Shown here one piece after another: positions 23,600 to 32,449 of a stretch of DNA of 64,000 nt. The notes under the pieces are model-generated. The model was not told where the DNA came from. It did not search any database and saw only the letters and a program-made list of their open reading frames with translations. How positions within the stretch are numbered: the first letter of the stretch is position 1; each line of letters starts with the position of its first letter. A program made the position numbers and the translations under genes. This stretch comes from CAVVYV01 sp963818205 (lineage in GTDB: Bacteria > Actinomycetota > Thermoleophilia > Solirubrobacterales > 70-9), in assembly GCA_963818205.1 (NCBI GenBank), contig CAWFRG010000009.1:310001-374000 (forward strand), read 5' to 3'.

Positions 23600-24907
23600 G
23601 TGGATTTCGCGCTGAACGAGGAGCAGAGGGAGTTCAAGGACTACTGCCGCAGGTTCGCCGCCGAGGTCATCCGGCCGGCAGCGCCCAAGCACGACGCCGA
23701 GGAGTCGGTGCCGTGGGAGGTGATCAAGGAGGCCCGCGGGTGGGGCCTGCACGGGCTCGATCACATCCAGCGCCTGGGCTCCGACCCGGACGGCCAGCTC
23801 TCGGTGATCTACGCCGAGGAGCTGCACTGGGGCTGCGCCGGGATCGCCCTCGCGATCTCGGCCTCCTCGCTGGCAGCCGCCGGGCTCGCCGCCTCGGGCA
23901 CCCCCGAACAGATCGCCCAGTGGGTGCCGCAGTGCTTCGGCACCGATGACGAGATCAAGCTCGGCGCCTACGCGGTCACCGAGCCGCAGGCCGGCTCCGA
24001 CGTGAAGAGCCTCCGCACCACCGCAAAGCTTGACGGCGACGAGTGGGTGCTCAACGGGACCAAGGTCTTCATCTCCAACGGCGGGATCGCCGACGTCCAC
24101 GTGGTCGTCGCCACCGTCGATCCCGAGCTCGGCCATCGCGGCCAGGCCTCCTTCGTAATCCCCAAGGGCACACCGGGCCTCCGCCAGGGCAAGAAGGAGA
24201 CGAAGGTCGGCATCCGCGCCTCCCACACCGCCGAGGTGATCCTCGAGGACTGCCGGATCCCAGCCGAGTACCTGCTCGGGGGCATGGACAAGCTCAACAA
24301 GAAGCTCGAGCGCGCCCGCTCGGGACAGACCAGCGGCGCCTCCAACGCGCTCGCCACGTTCGAGATGACTCGCCCGATCGTTGGCGCCTCGGCGATCGGC
24401 ATCGCCCAGGCGGCCTATGAGTGGACGCTCTCCTACCTCGCCGACAAGACGGTCGAGGAGGACACCCCGGCGCTCGAGGCCCAGCGGATCCAGCAGGTTC
24501 TCGCCGACGTCGCCACCGAGATCGAGGCGGCGCGGCTGCTCGTCCAGCGGGCCTCCTGGATGGGGCGGAACGGGATCCCGATGACCGGTGGCCAGGGCTC
24601 GATGTCGAAGCTGAAGGCCGGCGACGTCACCATGTGGGCGACGACCACCCTGATCGACCTGGTCGGCCCCGATGCCCAGTCCACCGACTGCCCGCTGGAG
24701 AAGTGGTTCCGGGACGCGAAGATCTACCAGCTGTTCGAGGGAACCGCCCAGGTGCAGCGCCTGGTTATCTCGCGGATGCAGGCGCGCGAGTACCAGGAGC
24801 GGCTGGCGGCAGCGGCCGAGATCGCCAAGGACGCCGTCGCGGCGACCAACGACGCCTCGGGCAACGGCGCTTCCGCCGAGGGCAAGCCCGCCCCGGCGGC
24901 GGCATAG
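23600..24907 (+). CDS. Acyl-CoA dehydrogenase
   Basis: 435 residues. The N-terminal helical domain (FALNEEQREFKDYCRRFA) leads to the FAD-binding YAVTEPQAGSDVKSLRTTA and VLNGTKVFISNGGIADV, then the C-terminal domain with FEMTRPIVGASAIGIAQAAYE and EKWFRDAKIYQLFEGTAQVQRLVIS. It introduces the trans-2 double bond into acyl-CoA. AAGGAGG precedes the GTG by five bases. The last 30 residues are an Ala-rich tail. A beta-oxidation operator lies upstream. Confidence 0.94.
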   Translation: MDFALNEEQREFKDYCRRFAAEVIRPAAPKHDAEESVPWEVIKEARGWGLHGLDHIQRLGSDPDGQLSVIYAEELHWGCAGIALAISASSLAAAGLAASGTPEQIAQWVPQCFGTDDEIKLGAYAVTEPQAGSDVKSLRTTAKLDGDEWVLNGTKVFISNGGIADVHVVVATVDPELGHRGQASFVIPKGTPGLRQGKKETKVGIRASHTAEVILEDCRIPAEYLLGGMDKLNKKLERARSGQTSGASNALATFEMTRPIVGASAIGIAQAAYEWTLSYLADKTVEEDTPALEAQRIQQVLADVATEIEAARLLVQRASWMGRNGIPMTGGQGSMSKLKAGDVTMWATTTLIDLVGPDAQSTDCPLEKWFRDAKIYQLFEGTAQVQRLVISRMQAREYQERLAAAAEIAKDAVAATNDASGNGASAEGKPAPAAA

Positions 24908-24975
24908 CGCCCACCGGTCCTGGCTGCTGCAATCAAAGTTACGTTGGCGCGGTCGCGCCCGGGCAAGCTTGAATC

Positions 24976-26109
24976 ATGCTGAGCGGTCTCCGACTCCCCC
25001 TCGCCCTGGCCAGCTTCGCTCTGGCGGCGCTGGCCGGCGCGCTCTCGGCTACCACCGCGCCTGGCCAGGACCTCCAGGAGCAGCTCAACAAGACCGAGGA
25101 GAAGCTTTCCCACGTAGACGCCCACGAGGGGGTCCTCACCACAGAGATCTCGCATGTGTCGGCACAGCTCGCGCGACTCCAGGGCGAGGTCGCCGAGCTT
25201 CGCAATCGCGAGGCCGTGGCGGCCGCGGAGCTGGCCGCGAAACAGGCGGAGCTGTCAGAGGCCCAGAGTCGTCTCGAGTCCCTGAGGGCGCGTCTGCAAA
25301 GCGCGATCAGGATCCTCGAGGACCGGCTGGTCGCGCTCTACAAGTCCAGCGACCCGGACATCCTCACGGTGTTGCTCTCCTCGCACGGGTTCGACGACCT
25401 GCTCGAGCGGACCGAGTACTTCCAGCGCATCGACGACCAGGACAACGAGATCGTCTCTCGGGTCCGCGACTTCCGCAACCAGATGCAGGAGACCGTGAAC
25501 ACGGTGAAGGCGGCCCGCAATGCGATCGCCGAGCGCAAGGCCGAGCTGGAACGGACGCGGGCGAAGCTCGAGCGCCGTACCGGCGAGCTGGCGGCGGCCA
25601 GAAGGCAGCGTCGAGCCACCCTGGCCAAGGTCCGCGACCAGAAGGAGGTGCTCGAAGGGGACCTGTCTGCGATCTCGGCGAAGATCCAGGAGCAGCTGGC
25701 TCAGCTCGGCGGGGGAGTCCTGCCGGCCGGGCCGATCCGGGCGGGCTCCGGTGAGCTGATCTGGCCGGTCGACGGCCCGATCACCTCCGGGTTCGGGCCG
25801 CGCTGGGGCAGCTTCCACGAGGGCATCGACATCTCGGCGCCCACCGGTACGCCGATTCGCGCCGCGAAGTCTGGGACCATCGTGCTCGCCGCTTATACCG
25901 GTGGCTATGGCAACTACACCTGCATCAGCCACGGCGGAGGTCTCTCCACCTGCTATGGGCACCAGTCGAGCTTCGCGCGCACCAGCGGCTCAATCAGCCA
26001 GGGCTCGATCCTCGGCTACGTTGGCAGCACCGGGCACAGCACCGGGCCGCACCTGCACTTCGAGGTCAGGGTGAACGGGCAGGCCGTCGATCCGCTGGGC
26101 TATCTGTAG
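24976..26109 (+). CDS. Secreted coiled-coil M23 peptidase (EnvC/NlpD-like)
   Basis: 377 residues. Signal peptide (LPLALASFALAALAGALSA), two long coiled-coil segments (about residues 30-130 and 165-245), then a LytM/M23 domain: SGFGPRWGSFHEGIDISAPTGTPI carries HxxxD, and GPHLHFEVRVNG carries HxH. All metal ligands are present, so it is probably an active endopeptidase rather than an activator. EnvC-like layout suggests a role in splitting the septal wall. A pair of direct repeats follows the gene. Confidence 0.9.
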   Translation: MLSGLRLPLALASFALAALAGALSATTAPGQDLQEQLNKTEEKLSHVDAHEGVLTTEISHVSAQLARLQGEVAELRNREAVAAAELAAKQAELSEAQSRLESLRARLQSAIRILEDRLVALYKSSDPDILTVLLSSHGFDDLLERTEYFQRIDDQDNEIVSRVRDFRNQMQETVNTVKAARNAIAERKAELERTRAKLERRTGELAAARRQRRATLAKVRDQKEVLEGDLSAISAKIQEQLAQLGGGVLPAGPIRAGSGELIWPVDGPITSGFGPRWGSFHEGIDISAPTGTPIRAAKSGTIVLAAYTGGYGNYTCISHGGGLSTCYGHQSSFARTSGSISQGSILGYVGSTGHSTGPHLHFEVRVNGQAVDPLGYL

Positions 26110-26115
26110 CCGTTC

Positions 26116-26172
26116 ATCCAATCGGATTGAGACGAACAAATGGCGATTGATCCAATCGGCTTGAGCCGAACA
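26116..26172 (+). repeat. Two 23-nt direct repeats with internal dyad, downstream of the M23 gene
   Basis: ATCCAATCGGATTGAG-ACGAACA (26116-26138) and ATCCAATCGGCTTGAG-CCGAACA (26150-26172) match at 21 of 23 bases. The first contains a perfect CAATC-G-GATTG palindrome; in the second it has one mismatch. They lie between the M23 stop and the gene at 26336, in a 226-base gap with no other gene. Probable tandem protein-binding sites in the promoter of the 26336 gene. Confidence 0.55.
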
Positions 26173-26335
26173 TCCGTCCTGACGACCGGCACTAAGGCCT
26201 GACGGACGCCCCTCCCCGATTTTGGGTATGGTTCGGCGGCAGGCCGGTCGATACAGTCGCTAGACGGATCGGGACCTGCTTGATCGCGGTCTCGGGGGGT
26301 ACTAAGAAGGACCCGGACTGGAGGCCTGACCGACG

Positions 26336-26915
26336 GTGTTTCGGAACCGAGCAAGGACAGCCGAGACTTACATTGCCGGCTTGGGCGCGAGCGGAGGCCT
26401 GATCGCCGGGGCTCTCGTCGCCTTCCTGTTGGTGATCGGCATCGTCATCTTCGATGGATGGCCGAAGGTCGCCGGCGGTCTCTTCGGCACCGACACCGCC
26501 GATGTCGTCGACGAGGCGGCCACCACCTCCGGCGACGCCGGGACGGGACAAGCGCCGGCCAAGGCAGCGTCGTCGTCCAAGGCGAAGGGCGCCGGCGGCA
26601 ACGGCGGACAGGGCTCGAGCTCAGAGAAGGGCGGCGGAGAGAGCGGCGACGGTGGGCTCGGCGGCGGCGCTCCCATACAAGACACCACCTCCGGCGGGGG
26701 CAGTGGAAGCGGCGGCAGCGGCGGAGGAGGAGGTGGCGGCGCCGGCTCCTCTGGTTCGTCCGGCGGCTCGAGCACCCTCGGTCAGGGGGTCCAGAACCTG
26801 ACCAACGAGGTGGGCAACACCGTCAACGAGGTCACCGGCACCAATCTCGGCAACACGTGTCAGCGGACTCGGCAGCGGCCTCAACCAGACCCTGGGCGGG
26901 CTCGGCGCGCCGTAG
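26336..26915 (+). CDS. Membrane-anchored Gly/Ser-rich protein, frameshifted near its end
   Basis: About 192 residues: a basic N-terminus, one membrane helix (GGLIAGALVAFLLVIGIVIF, residues 20-40), then a long Gly/Ser/Ala linker, and a C-terminal helical repeat region (TLGQGVQNLTNEVGNTVNEVTGTNLGNT). The frame breaks near 26857; removing one T restores VSGLGSGLNQTLGGLGAP and a TAG at 26913. The corrected end overlaps the tail of the convergent hydrolase gene by 35 bases. Function unknown; the layout suggests a surface spacer. Confidence 0.65.
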
Positions 26916-27681
26916 CGCCGGCCAGCTCGCGCTCCAGCCAGCCCAGCGCCGCCGCCTGTAGCTCGGGGTCGTGCTGGAGCGAGCGGTGATCGCCGCCCGG
27001 CACCACGATCAGCTTGCGGGGCTCGCCCGCGTGCGCGTAGAGCTCCTCCGACCAGTCGCTGGGGATCTGATCGTCCCCCTCGGCGTGGAGGAGGATCAGC
27101 GGTCGCCCGGCGAGAGCTTCGACGGCCTTCCTCAGGTCCTGCCCCGCCAGCCATGCCTCCAGAGCGACGGGGTCGCCGACCCGCATCTCGAGCTCGCCTC
27201 GCCTGACGCCGCGACTCAGGTGTGCCTCACCCGCCGGGCAGATCGCGATCACCCCGGCGATCTCCGGCGCCACCGCCGCCGCATGGATCGCGAGGAAACC
27301 GCCCATGCTCGAGCCGCGGACGGCGACCCGGCGAGGATCGACGCCCTCGTGCACGGCGAGCAGCTGAACCATTCGGACGATGTCGTCGATCGCACCCGAG
27401 GACATCTCGCCCTCGGAGGCCCCGTGTCCACGGGCGTCGAAGCCCAGCGCCGCCCAGCCGTTGGCCGCGGCCAGCCTGGCGAAGTCGGCGTGGTTCTCCT
27501 TCCGCGACCCGGCGCCGTGCGCGATCACGATCCCGGGCCATGGCGGGTGGGGTAGCCGGCGGGACGGAGCGCCGCGCTCGGCCTCGCCGGCGCCGCCCAT
27601 GCGGTCGGGGAGCCAGACCGCGTAGGCAAGCCCGTTGTCGCTGTCCTCGCGGTCGGGTGGCCGGGGCGCCGGGCGCTCCAT
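26881..27681 (-). CDS. Alpha/beta hydrolase
   Basis: 266 residues from ATG 27681. IVIAHGAGSRKENHADFARLAAA is the oxyanion region and the nucleophile elbow is RGSSMGGFLAIHAAA (Ser). GFDARGHGASEGEM, LLHAEGDDQIPSDWSEELY (acid) and GGDHRSLQHDPEL (His) complete the triad. Probable cytosolic esterase or dienelactone hydrolase-like enzyme; substrate unknown. The longer ORF start at 27834 would overlap lysA, so I reject it. Confidence 0.85.
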   Translation of the reverse strand: MERPAPRPPDREDSDNGLAYAVWLPDRMGGAGEAERGAPSRRLPHPPWPGIVIAHGAGSRKENHADFARLAAANGWAALGFDARGHGASEGEMSSGAIDDIVRMVQLLAVHEGVDPRRVAVRGSSMGGFLAIHAAAVAPEIAGVIAICPAGEAHLSRGVRRGELEMRVGDPVALEAWLAGQDLRKAVEALAGRPLILLHAEGDDQIPSDWSEELYAHAGEPRKLIVVPGGDHRSLQHDPELQAAALGWLERELAGATARRARPGSG

Positions 27682-27776
27682 CCACCGGATTCTGCCGCCC
27701 CGGAGTGGCGTCGCGAATCCAGTTCTGCCCCGGTTCGCCCGCCCCGGGGGTGGCTTGCCGTCAGAATTGGCGCCGC

Positions 27777-29096
27777 ATGGACATTTCCGCGAACAACCAG
27801 AGCGTCGCGGCGGTGGACCCGATCGCCGCCTCACCGGTCTACCCGCGGGGCTCGCGGGTGAACGAGAGAGGCCATCTCGAGATCGCCGGCTGCGATCTGG
27901 TCGAGCTCGCCGAGGAGTTCGGCACCCCGGCCTACATCTACGCCGAGGACGACATCCGCTGGCGCGCCCGCGAGTACCGGCGGGCGTTCGAGGAGCGGAC
28001 CGGCAACTACGAGGTGCTGTTCGCGAGCAAGGCGCTGCCGATGACGGCCGCCTATCGCCTCTGCGTCGAAGAGGACCTCTCGGTCGACGTCGCCTCGGGG
28101 GGCGAGCTTCGGATGGCCCTTGCCGCCGGCTTCGATCCCGCCCGCATCCACATGCACGGCAACAACAAGACCGAGGCCGAGCTCCGCTACGCCTTCGATT
28201 CAGCCGTCGGCCATCTGATCCTCGACTCCTTCGACGAGATCGAGCGCGCCGACCGCCTCCTCGACCGGCCGCAGCGGGTGCTGATCCGGCTCACCCCGGG
28301 GATCAAGCCATCCACCCACTCCTACGTGCAGACGGGTCAGCTCGACTCGAAGTTCGGGTTCGGCCTCGCCGACGGTCTCGCCGAGAGCGCAGTCGAGCGG
28401 GTGCGCGCCTCGCGGCACCTGGAGCTGGTCGGCCTGCACGCCCACATCGGCTCCCAGATCTTCGAGCTCGAGCCCTACACCAAGGCGATCGAGGTGCTCG
28501 CGGAATTCACCGGCTCGGTCGACCTCGAGCCCGAGCTGCTCAACGTCGGAGGCGGGCTCGGGATCGCCTACCTGGAGAGCGACGAGCCCCCCTCGATCGA
28601 GGACTACGTCGAGGTCAAGGTGAACGGGGTGCGGCGGGTCTTCGATCCCGCGCCCCGGATCCTGGTCGAGCCCGGCCGCTCGCTGGTCGGCAACGCCGGG
28701 ATCACCGCCTACCGGGTGGGGACGGTGAAGGAGATCCCCGGGGTCCGAACATATGTCTCGGTCGACGGCGGGATGTCGGACAACACCCGCCCGATGCTCT
28801 ACGACGCCCGCTACGAGGCGCTGATCGCCGACCGCGCGGGCGAGGTGCCCGACACCCCGGCGACGGTCGCCGGGATGCACTGCGAGTCCGGCGACGTGCT
28901 CGTTCGCGACAGCGAGCTCGCCGCGCCGCGGGTCGGCGACGTGCTGGTGACCCCGGCCACCGGCGCCTACGGCTACGCGATGGCGAGCAACTACAACGGT
29001 GTGCCCCGGCCGCCGGTGATCTTCTGCCACGAGGGCGAGGCCCGGGTGGTGGTCCGCCGCGAGAGCTGGGACGACCTGCTCGCGCGGGACGTCTGA
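27777..29096 (+). CDS. lysA: Diaminopimelate decarboxylase
   Basis: 439 residues. PLP-binding Lys in FASKALPMTAAY, then SVDVASGGELRMAL, HMHGNNKTEAEL, GLHAHIGSQIFE, LNVGGGLGIAY, ILVEPGRSLVGNAG, and HCESGDVL with the catalytic Cys from the other subunit. It makes lysine by decarboxylating meso-DAP. First gene of an aspartate-family operon; hom starts at the next base but one. No riboswitch or attenuator is evident in the 95 bases upstream. Confidence 0.95.
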   Translation: MDISANNQSVAAVDPIAASPVYPRGSRVNERGHLEIAGCDLVELAEEFGTPAYIYAEDDIRWRAREYRRAFEERTGNYEVLFASKALPMTAAYRLCVEEDLSVDVASGGELRMALAAGFDPARIHMHGNNKTEAELRYAFDSAVGHLILDSFDEIERADRLLDRPQRVLIRLTPGIKPSTHSYVQTGQLDSKFGFGLADGLAESAVERVRASRHLELVGLHAHIGSQIFELEPYTKAIEVLAEFTGSVDLEPELLNVGGGLGIAYLESDEPPSIEDYVEVKVNGVRRVFDPAPRILVEPGRSLVGNAGITAYRVGTVKEIPGVRTYVSVDGGMSDNTRPMLYDARYEALIADRAGEVPDTPATVAGMHCESGDVLVRDSELAAPRVGDVLVTPATGAYGYAMASNYNGVPRPPVIFCHEGEARVVVRRESWDDLLARDV

Positions 29097-29097
29097 C

Positions 29098-30342
29098 GTG
29101 GCTGCGAAGAAGCCCAAGGCCGCTGAGGTTTCCGTCGGCATCCTCGGCAAGGGGACGGTCGGCGGAGCGTTCAAGGAGCTGCTCACCGACCGGGCGGAGA
29201 TGGTTGCCGAGGTCTCCGGCCGCCGCCCCAAGGTGACCGGCGTCCTCAGCAGCAGGAAGGGGGACTTCGACCAGATCCTCGCCGCCAGCGACATCATCGT
29301 CGAGCTGATCGGCGGCATCGATCCGGCTCGCGACTACGTCACCCGGGCGCTTCGCGAGGGCCGGCACGTGGTCACCGCGAACAAGCAGCTGATCGCCCAG
29401 CACGGCGGGGAGCTGGTCGCTGCCGCGCGCGAGGGCGGTGCCCAGCTTCGCTTCGAGGCCGCGGTCGCCGGTGCGATCCCGGTGATCCGGGTGGTTCAGG
29501 AGAGCCTCGGCGCGATCCCAATCGAGAAGGTGTTCGGGATCGTCAACGGCACCACCAACTACATCCTCACCGAGATGACCCGCAGCGGCCTCAGCTACGA
29601 GGATGCCCTGAAGCAGGCCCAGAATCTCGGCTACGCCGAGGCGGACCCCTCGGACGACGTCGGCGGGGCGGATGCGGCGGCGAAGATGGCGATCCTGGCG
29701 CGGCTCGCCTTCGGCACCCCGGTCCGGCTCGACCAGGTGCCCTACGACGGGATCGAGCAGATCAGGCCCGACGACATCGCCTACGCCAAGGAGCTGGGAC
29801 TCTCCCTGAAGCTGCTCGGCGTCGCCGAGCGCCTCGGCGAGGACGAGGTCAGCGTCCGCGTCTTTCCCTGCTTCCTCTATCCCGGTCACCCGCTGGCGCC
29901 GATCGAGGGCCCGTTCAACGCGGTCATGGTCGAGGCGCCGGCGATCACCGAGATCACCATGTCGGGGCCCGGGGCGGGCGGCCCCGAGACGGCCTCGGCG
30001 GTGCTCGGCGACGTCGTCTCGGTGATCACCGGCGGCTCGCCCCTGTTCGAGGAGAACTCGAGGCTGAAGATCGCCAAGGACGTGGAGATGGCCTTCTACC
30101 TCCACCTCGAGGTCGAGGACCGGCCTGGCGTCCTCGCTCAGATCGCCGAGATCCTCGGCGACAACGAGGTCTCAGTACGCAGCGTGGTCCAGCGCGGGAT
30201 CGGGGACGACGCCCAGCTGATCATGGTTATGCATCCCGTCAGCGAGCGGCGCTTCGGCGCCGCGCTGAAGAAGATCGCGAAGCTCAAGTTCTTGCGCTCG
30301 TCTCCGCGCTCGATCCGGGTGATCGAGGAAGAGTTCAGCTGA
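29098..30342 (+). CDS. hom: Homoserine dehydrogenase with ACT domain
   Basis: 414 residues. NAD(P)-binding VGILGKGTVGGAFKELL, the catalytic core VTANKQLIAQHGGEL, FEAAVAGAIPVIRVVQESL, GIVNGTTNYILTEM and AEADPSDDVGGADAAAKM, and a C-terminal ACT domain (MAFYLHLEVEDRPGVLAQIAEIL) for threonine feedback. Converts aspartate semialdehyde to homoserine. The GTG starts one base after the lysA TGA. Confidence 0.95.
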   Translation: MAAKKPKAAEVSVGILGKGTVGGAFKELLTDRAEMVAEVSGRRPKVTGVLSSRKGDFDQILAASDIIVELIGGIDPARDYVTRALREGRHVVTANKQLIAQHGGELVAAAREGGAQLRFEAAVAGAIPVIRVVQESLGAIPIEKVFGIVNGTTNYILTEMTRSGLSYEDALKQAQNLGYAEADPSDDVGGADAAAKMAILARLAFGTPVRLDQVPYDGIEQIRPDDIAYAKELGLSLKLLGVAERLGEDEVSVRVFPCFLYPGHPLAPIEGPFNAVMVEAPAITEITMSGPGAGGPETASAVLGDVVSVITGGSPLFEENSRLKIAKDVEMAFYLHLEVEDRPGVLAQIAEILGDNEVSVRSVVQRGIGDDAQLIMVMHPVSERRFGAALKKIAKLKFLRSSPRSIRVIEEEFS

Positions 30343-30349
30343 GGCACCG

Positions 30350-31384
30350 GTGCCGGTTCCCCTGATCGAGCGCTACCGCGACGACCTGCCGCTCGCCGCC
30401 GGCGATCCGGTGGTGACCCTGAACGAGGGCTCGACGCCGCTGATCCACTCGCCGCGGCTGAGCGAGAAGATCGGGGCCAACGCTTACCTGAAGTTCGAGG
30501 GGGCGAATCCGACCGGCAGCTTCAAGGACCGGGGGATGACCGTTGCGGTCTCCCGTGCTGCCGGGGCTGGGGTGGAGGCGATCGTCTGTGCATCGACCGG
30601 CAACACCGCCGCAAGCTGCGCCGCCTACGCGGCCCGGGCGGGGCTGCGCGGGGCGGTGATCGTTCCCGAGGGCAAGATCGCGATCGGCAAGCTCGCTCAG
30701 GCGCTGATGCATGGCGCCCGGGTGATCGCGCTGGAGGGCAACTTCGACCAGGCGCTCGAGATCGTTCGCGAGATCGCCCAGCGCCACCCGGTGGAGCTGG
30801 TCAACTCCGTCAACCCCTACCGGATCGAGGGCCAGAAGACGGCCGCCTTCGAGGTGATCGAGGAGCTCGGTGAGCCGCCGGAGGCCCTGGCGATCCCGGT
30901 CGGCAATGCCGGAAACGTCACCTCCTGGTGGAAGGGGTTCGGCGAGCGCCAGGCGACACCGATCCTCTACGGCTTCCAGGCGGAGGGGGCTGCGCCACTG
31001 GTCGCGGGCCACCCGATCGAGAAGCCGGAGACGGTCGCCTCGGCGATCAGGATCGGCAACCCGGCGCGCTGGGAGGAGGCGATGGGCGCCTTCACCGCCT
31101 CCAGGGGGCGGGTCGCGGCGGTCTCCGACGAGCAGATCCTCAATGCCTACCGCTGGCTCGCCGACAGCGAGGGTGTCTTCTGCGAGCCGGCTTCGGCGGC
31201 CTCGGTGGCGGGGGTGCTCGCCCATGGCCTGCCCGTCGCCGATGGCGGCGATCCGCCCCGCACGGTGGTCTGCGTCCTCACCGGCCACGGGCTCAAGGAC
31301 CCCGACACGGCGCTCAGCAAGGCGCCCTCGGTGGTCGGCTGCGAGGCGGACCTGACGGCGGTGGAGAAGGCGATCTTCGACTAA
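30350..31384 (+). CDS. thrC: Threonine synthase
   Basis: 344 residues, fold type II PLP enzyme. The PLP Lys is in NPTGSFKDRGMTVAVS; CASTGNTAASCAAYAARAG, IPVGNAGNVTSWWKGF and CEPASAASVAGVLAHG follow. Converts O-phosphohomoserine to threonine; its substrate comes from thrB further down the operon. GTG start 7 bases after hom. Confidence 0.95.
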   Translation: MPVPLIERYRDDLPLAAGDPVVTLNEGSTPLIHSPRLSEKIGANAYLKFEGANPTGSFKDRGMTVAVSRAAGAGVEAIVCASTGNTAASCAAYAARAGLRGAVIVPEGKIAIGKLAQALMHGARVIALEGNFDQALEIVREIAQRHPVELVNSVNPYRIEGQKTAAFEVIEELGEPPEALAIPVGNAGNVTSWWKGFGERQATPILYGFQAEGAAPLVAGHPIEKPETVASAIRIGNPARWEEAMGAFTASRGRVAAVSDEQILNAYRWLADSEGVFCEPASAASVAGVLAHGLPVADGGDPPRTVVCVLTGHGLKDPDTALSKAPSVVGCEADLTAVEKAIFD

Positions 31385-31386
31385 CG

Positions 31387-31506
31387 CTGGCCAGCCCAGG
31401 CGGCGACTCGGTTGCCGAGCTCGAGCGCCTGGCGAAGCTGCGCGACTCGGGCGCCCTCACCGACGCCGAGTTCGAGCAGCAGAAGGCGAAGATTCTCGGG
31501 AGCTAA
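31387..31506 (+). CDS. SHOCT-domain fragment
   Basis: The stretch VAELERLAKLRDSGALTDAEFEQQKAKILGS followed by TAA is a complete SHOCT motif, a short helical pair seen at protein C-termini. No ATG, GTG or TTG start lies in frame after the thrC stop, so it could start at CTG 31387, be a remnant, or belong to a protein broken by an indel. Confidence 0.45.
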   Translation: MASPGGDSVAELERLAKLRDSGALTDAEFEQQKAKILGS

Positions 31507-31515
31507 CCTCGGTGC

Positions 31516-31848
31516 GTGGCTTCTCAGCCGCGCATTGAGCTTCTCTGGTGGCAAGGCTGCCCCTCCTGGGAGCGGGCGCTGGCGATGGTGCGCGAGGCGG
31601 TCGCCGAGGCCGGCCTCGACCCCGACTCGGTCGAGGTCCGCGAGATCGACACCGAGGCCTCGGCCGAGCGCGAGGAGTTCGTCGGGTCTCCGACGATCAG
31701 GATCGACGGCGCCGATCTCCACCCGCCGCCTGAGGGCGAGCCGCCGGGCTTGACCTGCCGGGTCTACCGGCGGCGGGACGGCAGCGTTTCGCCTCTGCCC
31801 GACCCGGCCGATCTCCGCGACGCGCTGGCCGCGGCGGCCGTTGGCTGA
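31516..31848 (+). CDS. Small thioredoxin-fold-like protein
   Basis: 110 residues. The N-terminal RIELLWWQGCPSWERALAMVREAVAEAGL has a single Cys in the redox position (CPSW, no second Cys), and FVGSPTIRIDGADLHPP is the cis-Pro loop of thioredoxin folds. Related proteins occur in actinobacteria as glutaredoxin-like or mercury-resistance-associated proteins. Function is unknown; it may use one-Cys chemistry. Located between thrC and thrB in the amino-acid operon. Confidence 0.75.
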   Translation: MASQPRIELLWWQGCPSWERALAMVREAVAEAGLDPDSVEVREIDTEASAEREEFVGSPTIRIDGADLHPPPEGEPPGLTCRVYRRRDGSVSPLPDPADLRDALAAAAVG

Positions 31849-31905
31849 GGTGGTCATCTAGCCTCCGGGAATCAGCCTCCAAGCTCCAGCGACGAGGGGA
31901 GTCCG

Positions 31906-32439
31906 ATGGCGATATCGATAGGCGAAAGAGCGCCGGATTTCGAGCTGCCGGGAACCGACGGCAGCCAACACGCGCTGTCCGCCAACGGCCCCGCCGCGGC
32001 GACGGTCGTCTACTGGACCTGCAACCACTGCCCCTACGCCCTCGCCTGGCACGAGCGGATGCTCGATCTTGCCCGGGACTACGCCGATCGCGGGGTGCGC
32101 CTCCTCGCGATCAACTCCAACGACGGCGAGCGCTACCCGGCGGACTCGTTCGAGGCGATGGTGGAGCGAGTCGAGCAGGAGGGCGAGTGGCCGCATCCCT
32201 ACCTCTACGACGAGAGCCAGGAGGTGGCGCGCGCCTGGGGCGCCGAGAAGACCCCGCACGTCTTCGTCCTCGACCCGGAGCTCAAGCTTCGCTACCTCGG
32301 CGCCCCCGACGCCGACTACGACGACCCGTCGCAGAGGGCCGCTTGGGTCCGAGAGGCGGTCGACGCCGTGCTCGAGGGCCGCGACCCCGAGAGCCAGGAG
32401 ACGCCGGCGGTCGGCTGCACGATCAAGTGGAAGCCGTGA
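31906..32439 (+). CDS. Redoxin / AhpC-TSA-type thioredoxin-like protein
   Basis: 177 residues. FELPGTDGSQHALS leads to the redox motif WTCNHCPYALAWHERM (CxxC), then LLAINSNDGERYPADSFEAM, YLYDESQEVARAWGAEKTPHVFVLDPEL and a C-terminal VGCTIKW. The family (peroxiredoxin-like, no signal peptide) is cytosolic. Sits directly upstream of thrB with 10 bases between, so it is cotranscribed with threonine genes. Confidence 0.88.
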   Translation: MAISIGERAPDFELPGTDGSQHALSANGPAAATVVYWTCNHCPYALAWHERMLDLARDYADRGVRLLAINSNDGERYPADSFEAMVERVEQEGEWPHPYLYDESQEVARAWGAEKTPHVFVLDPELKLRYLGAPDADYDDPSQRAAWVREAVDAVLEGRDPESQETPAVGCTIKWKP

Positions 32440-32449
32440 GAGCCCGGCG

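Noticed and set aside
27222..27776. N-terminal extension of the lysA ORF
   Set aside because: It overlaps the hydrolase gene on the other strand and reads as Arg/Pro shadow; ATG 27777 begins the family sequence.
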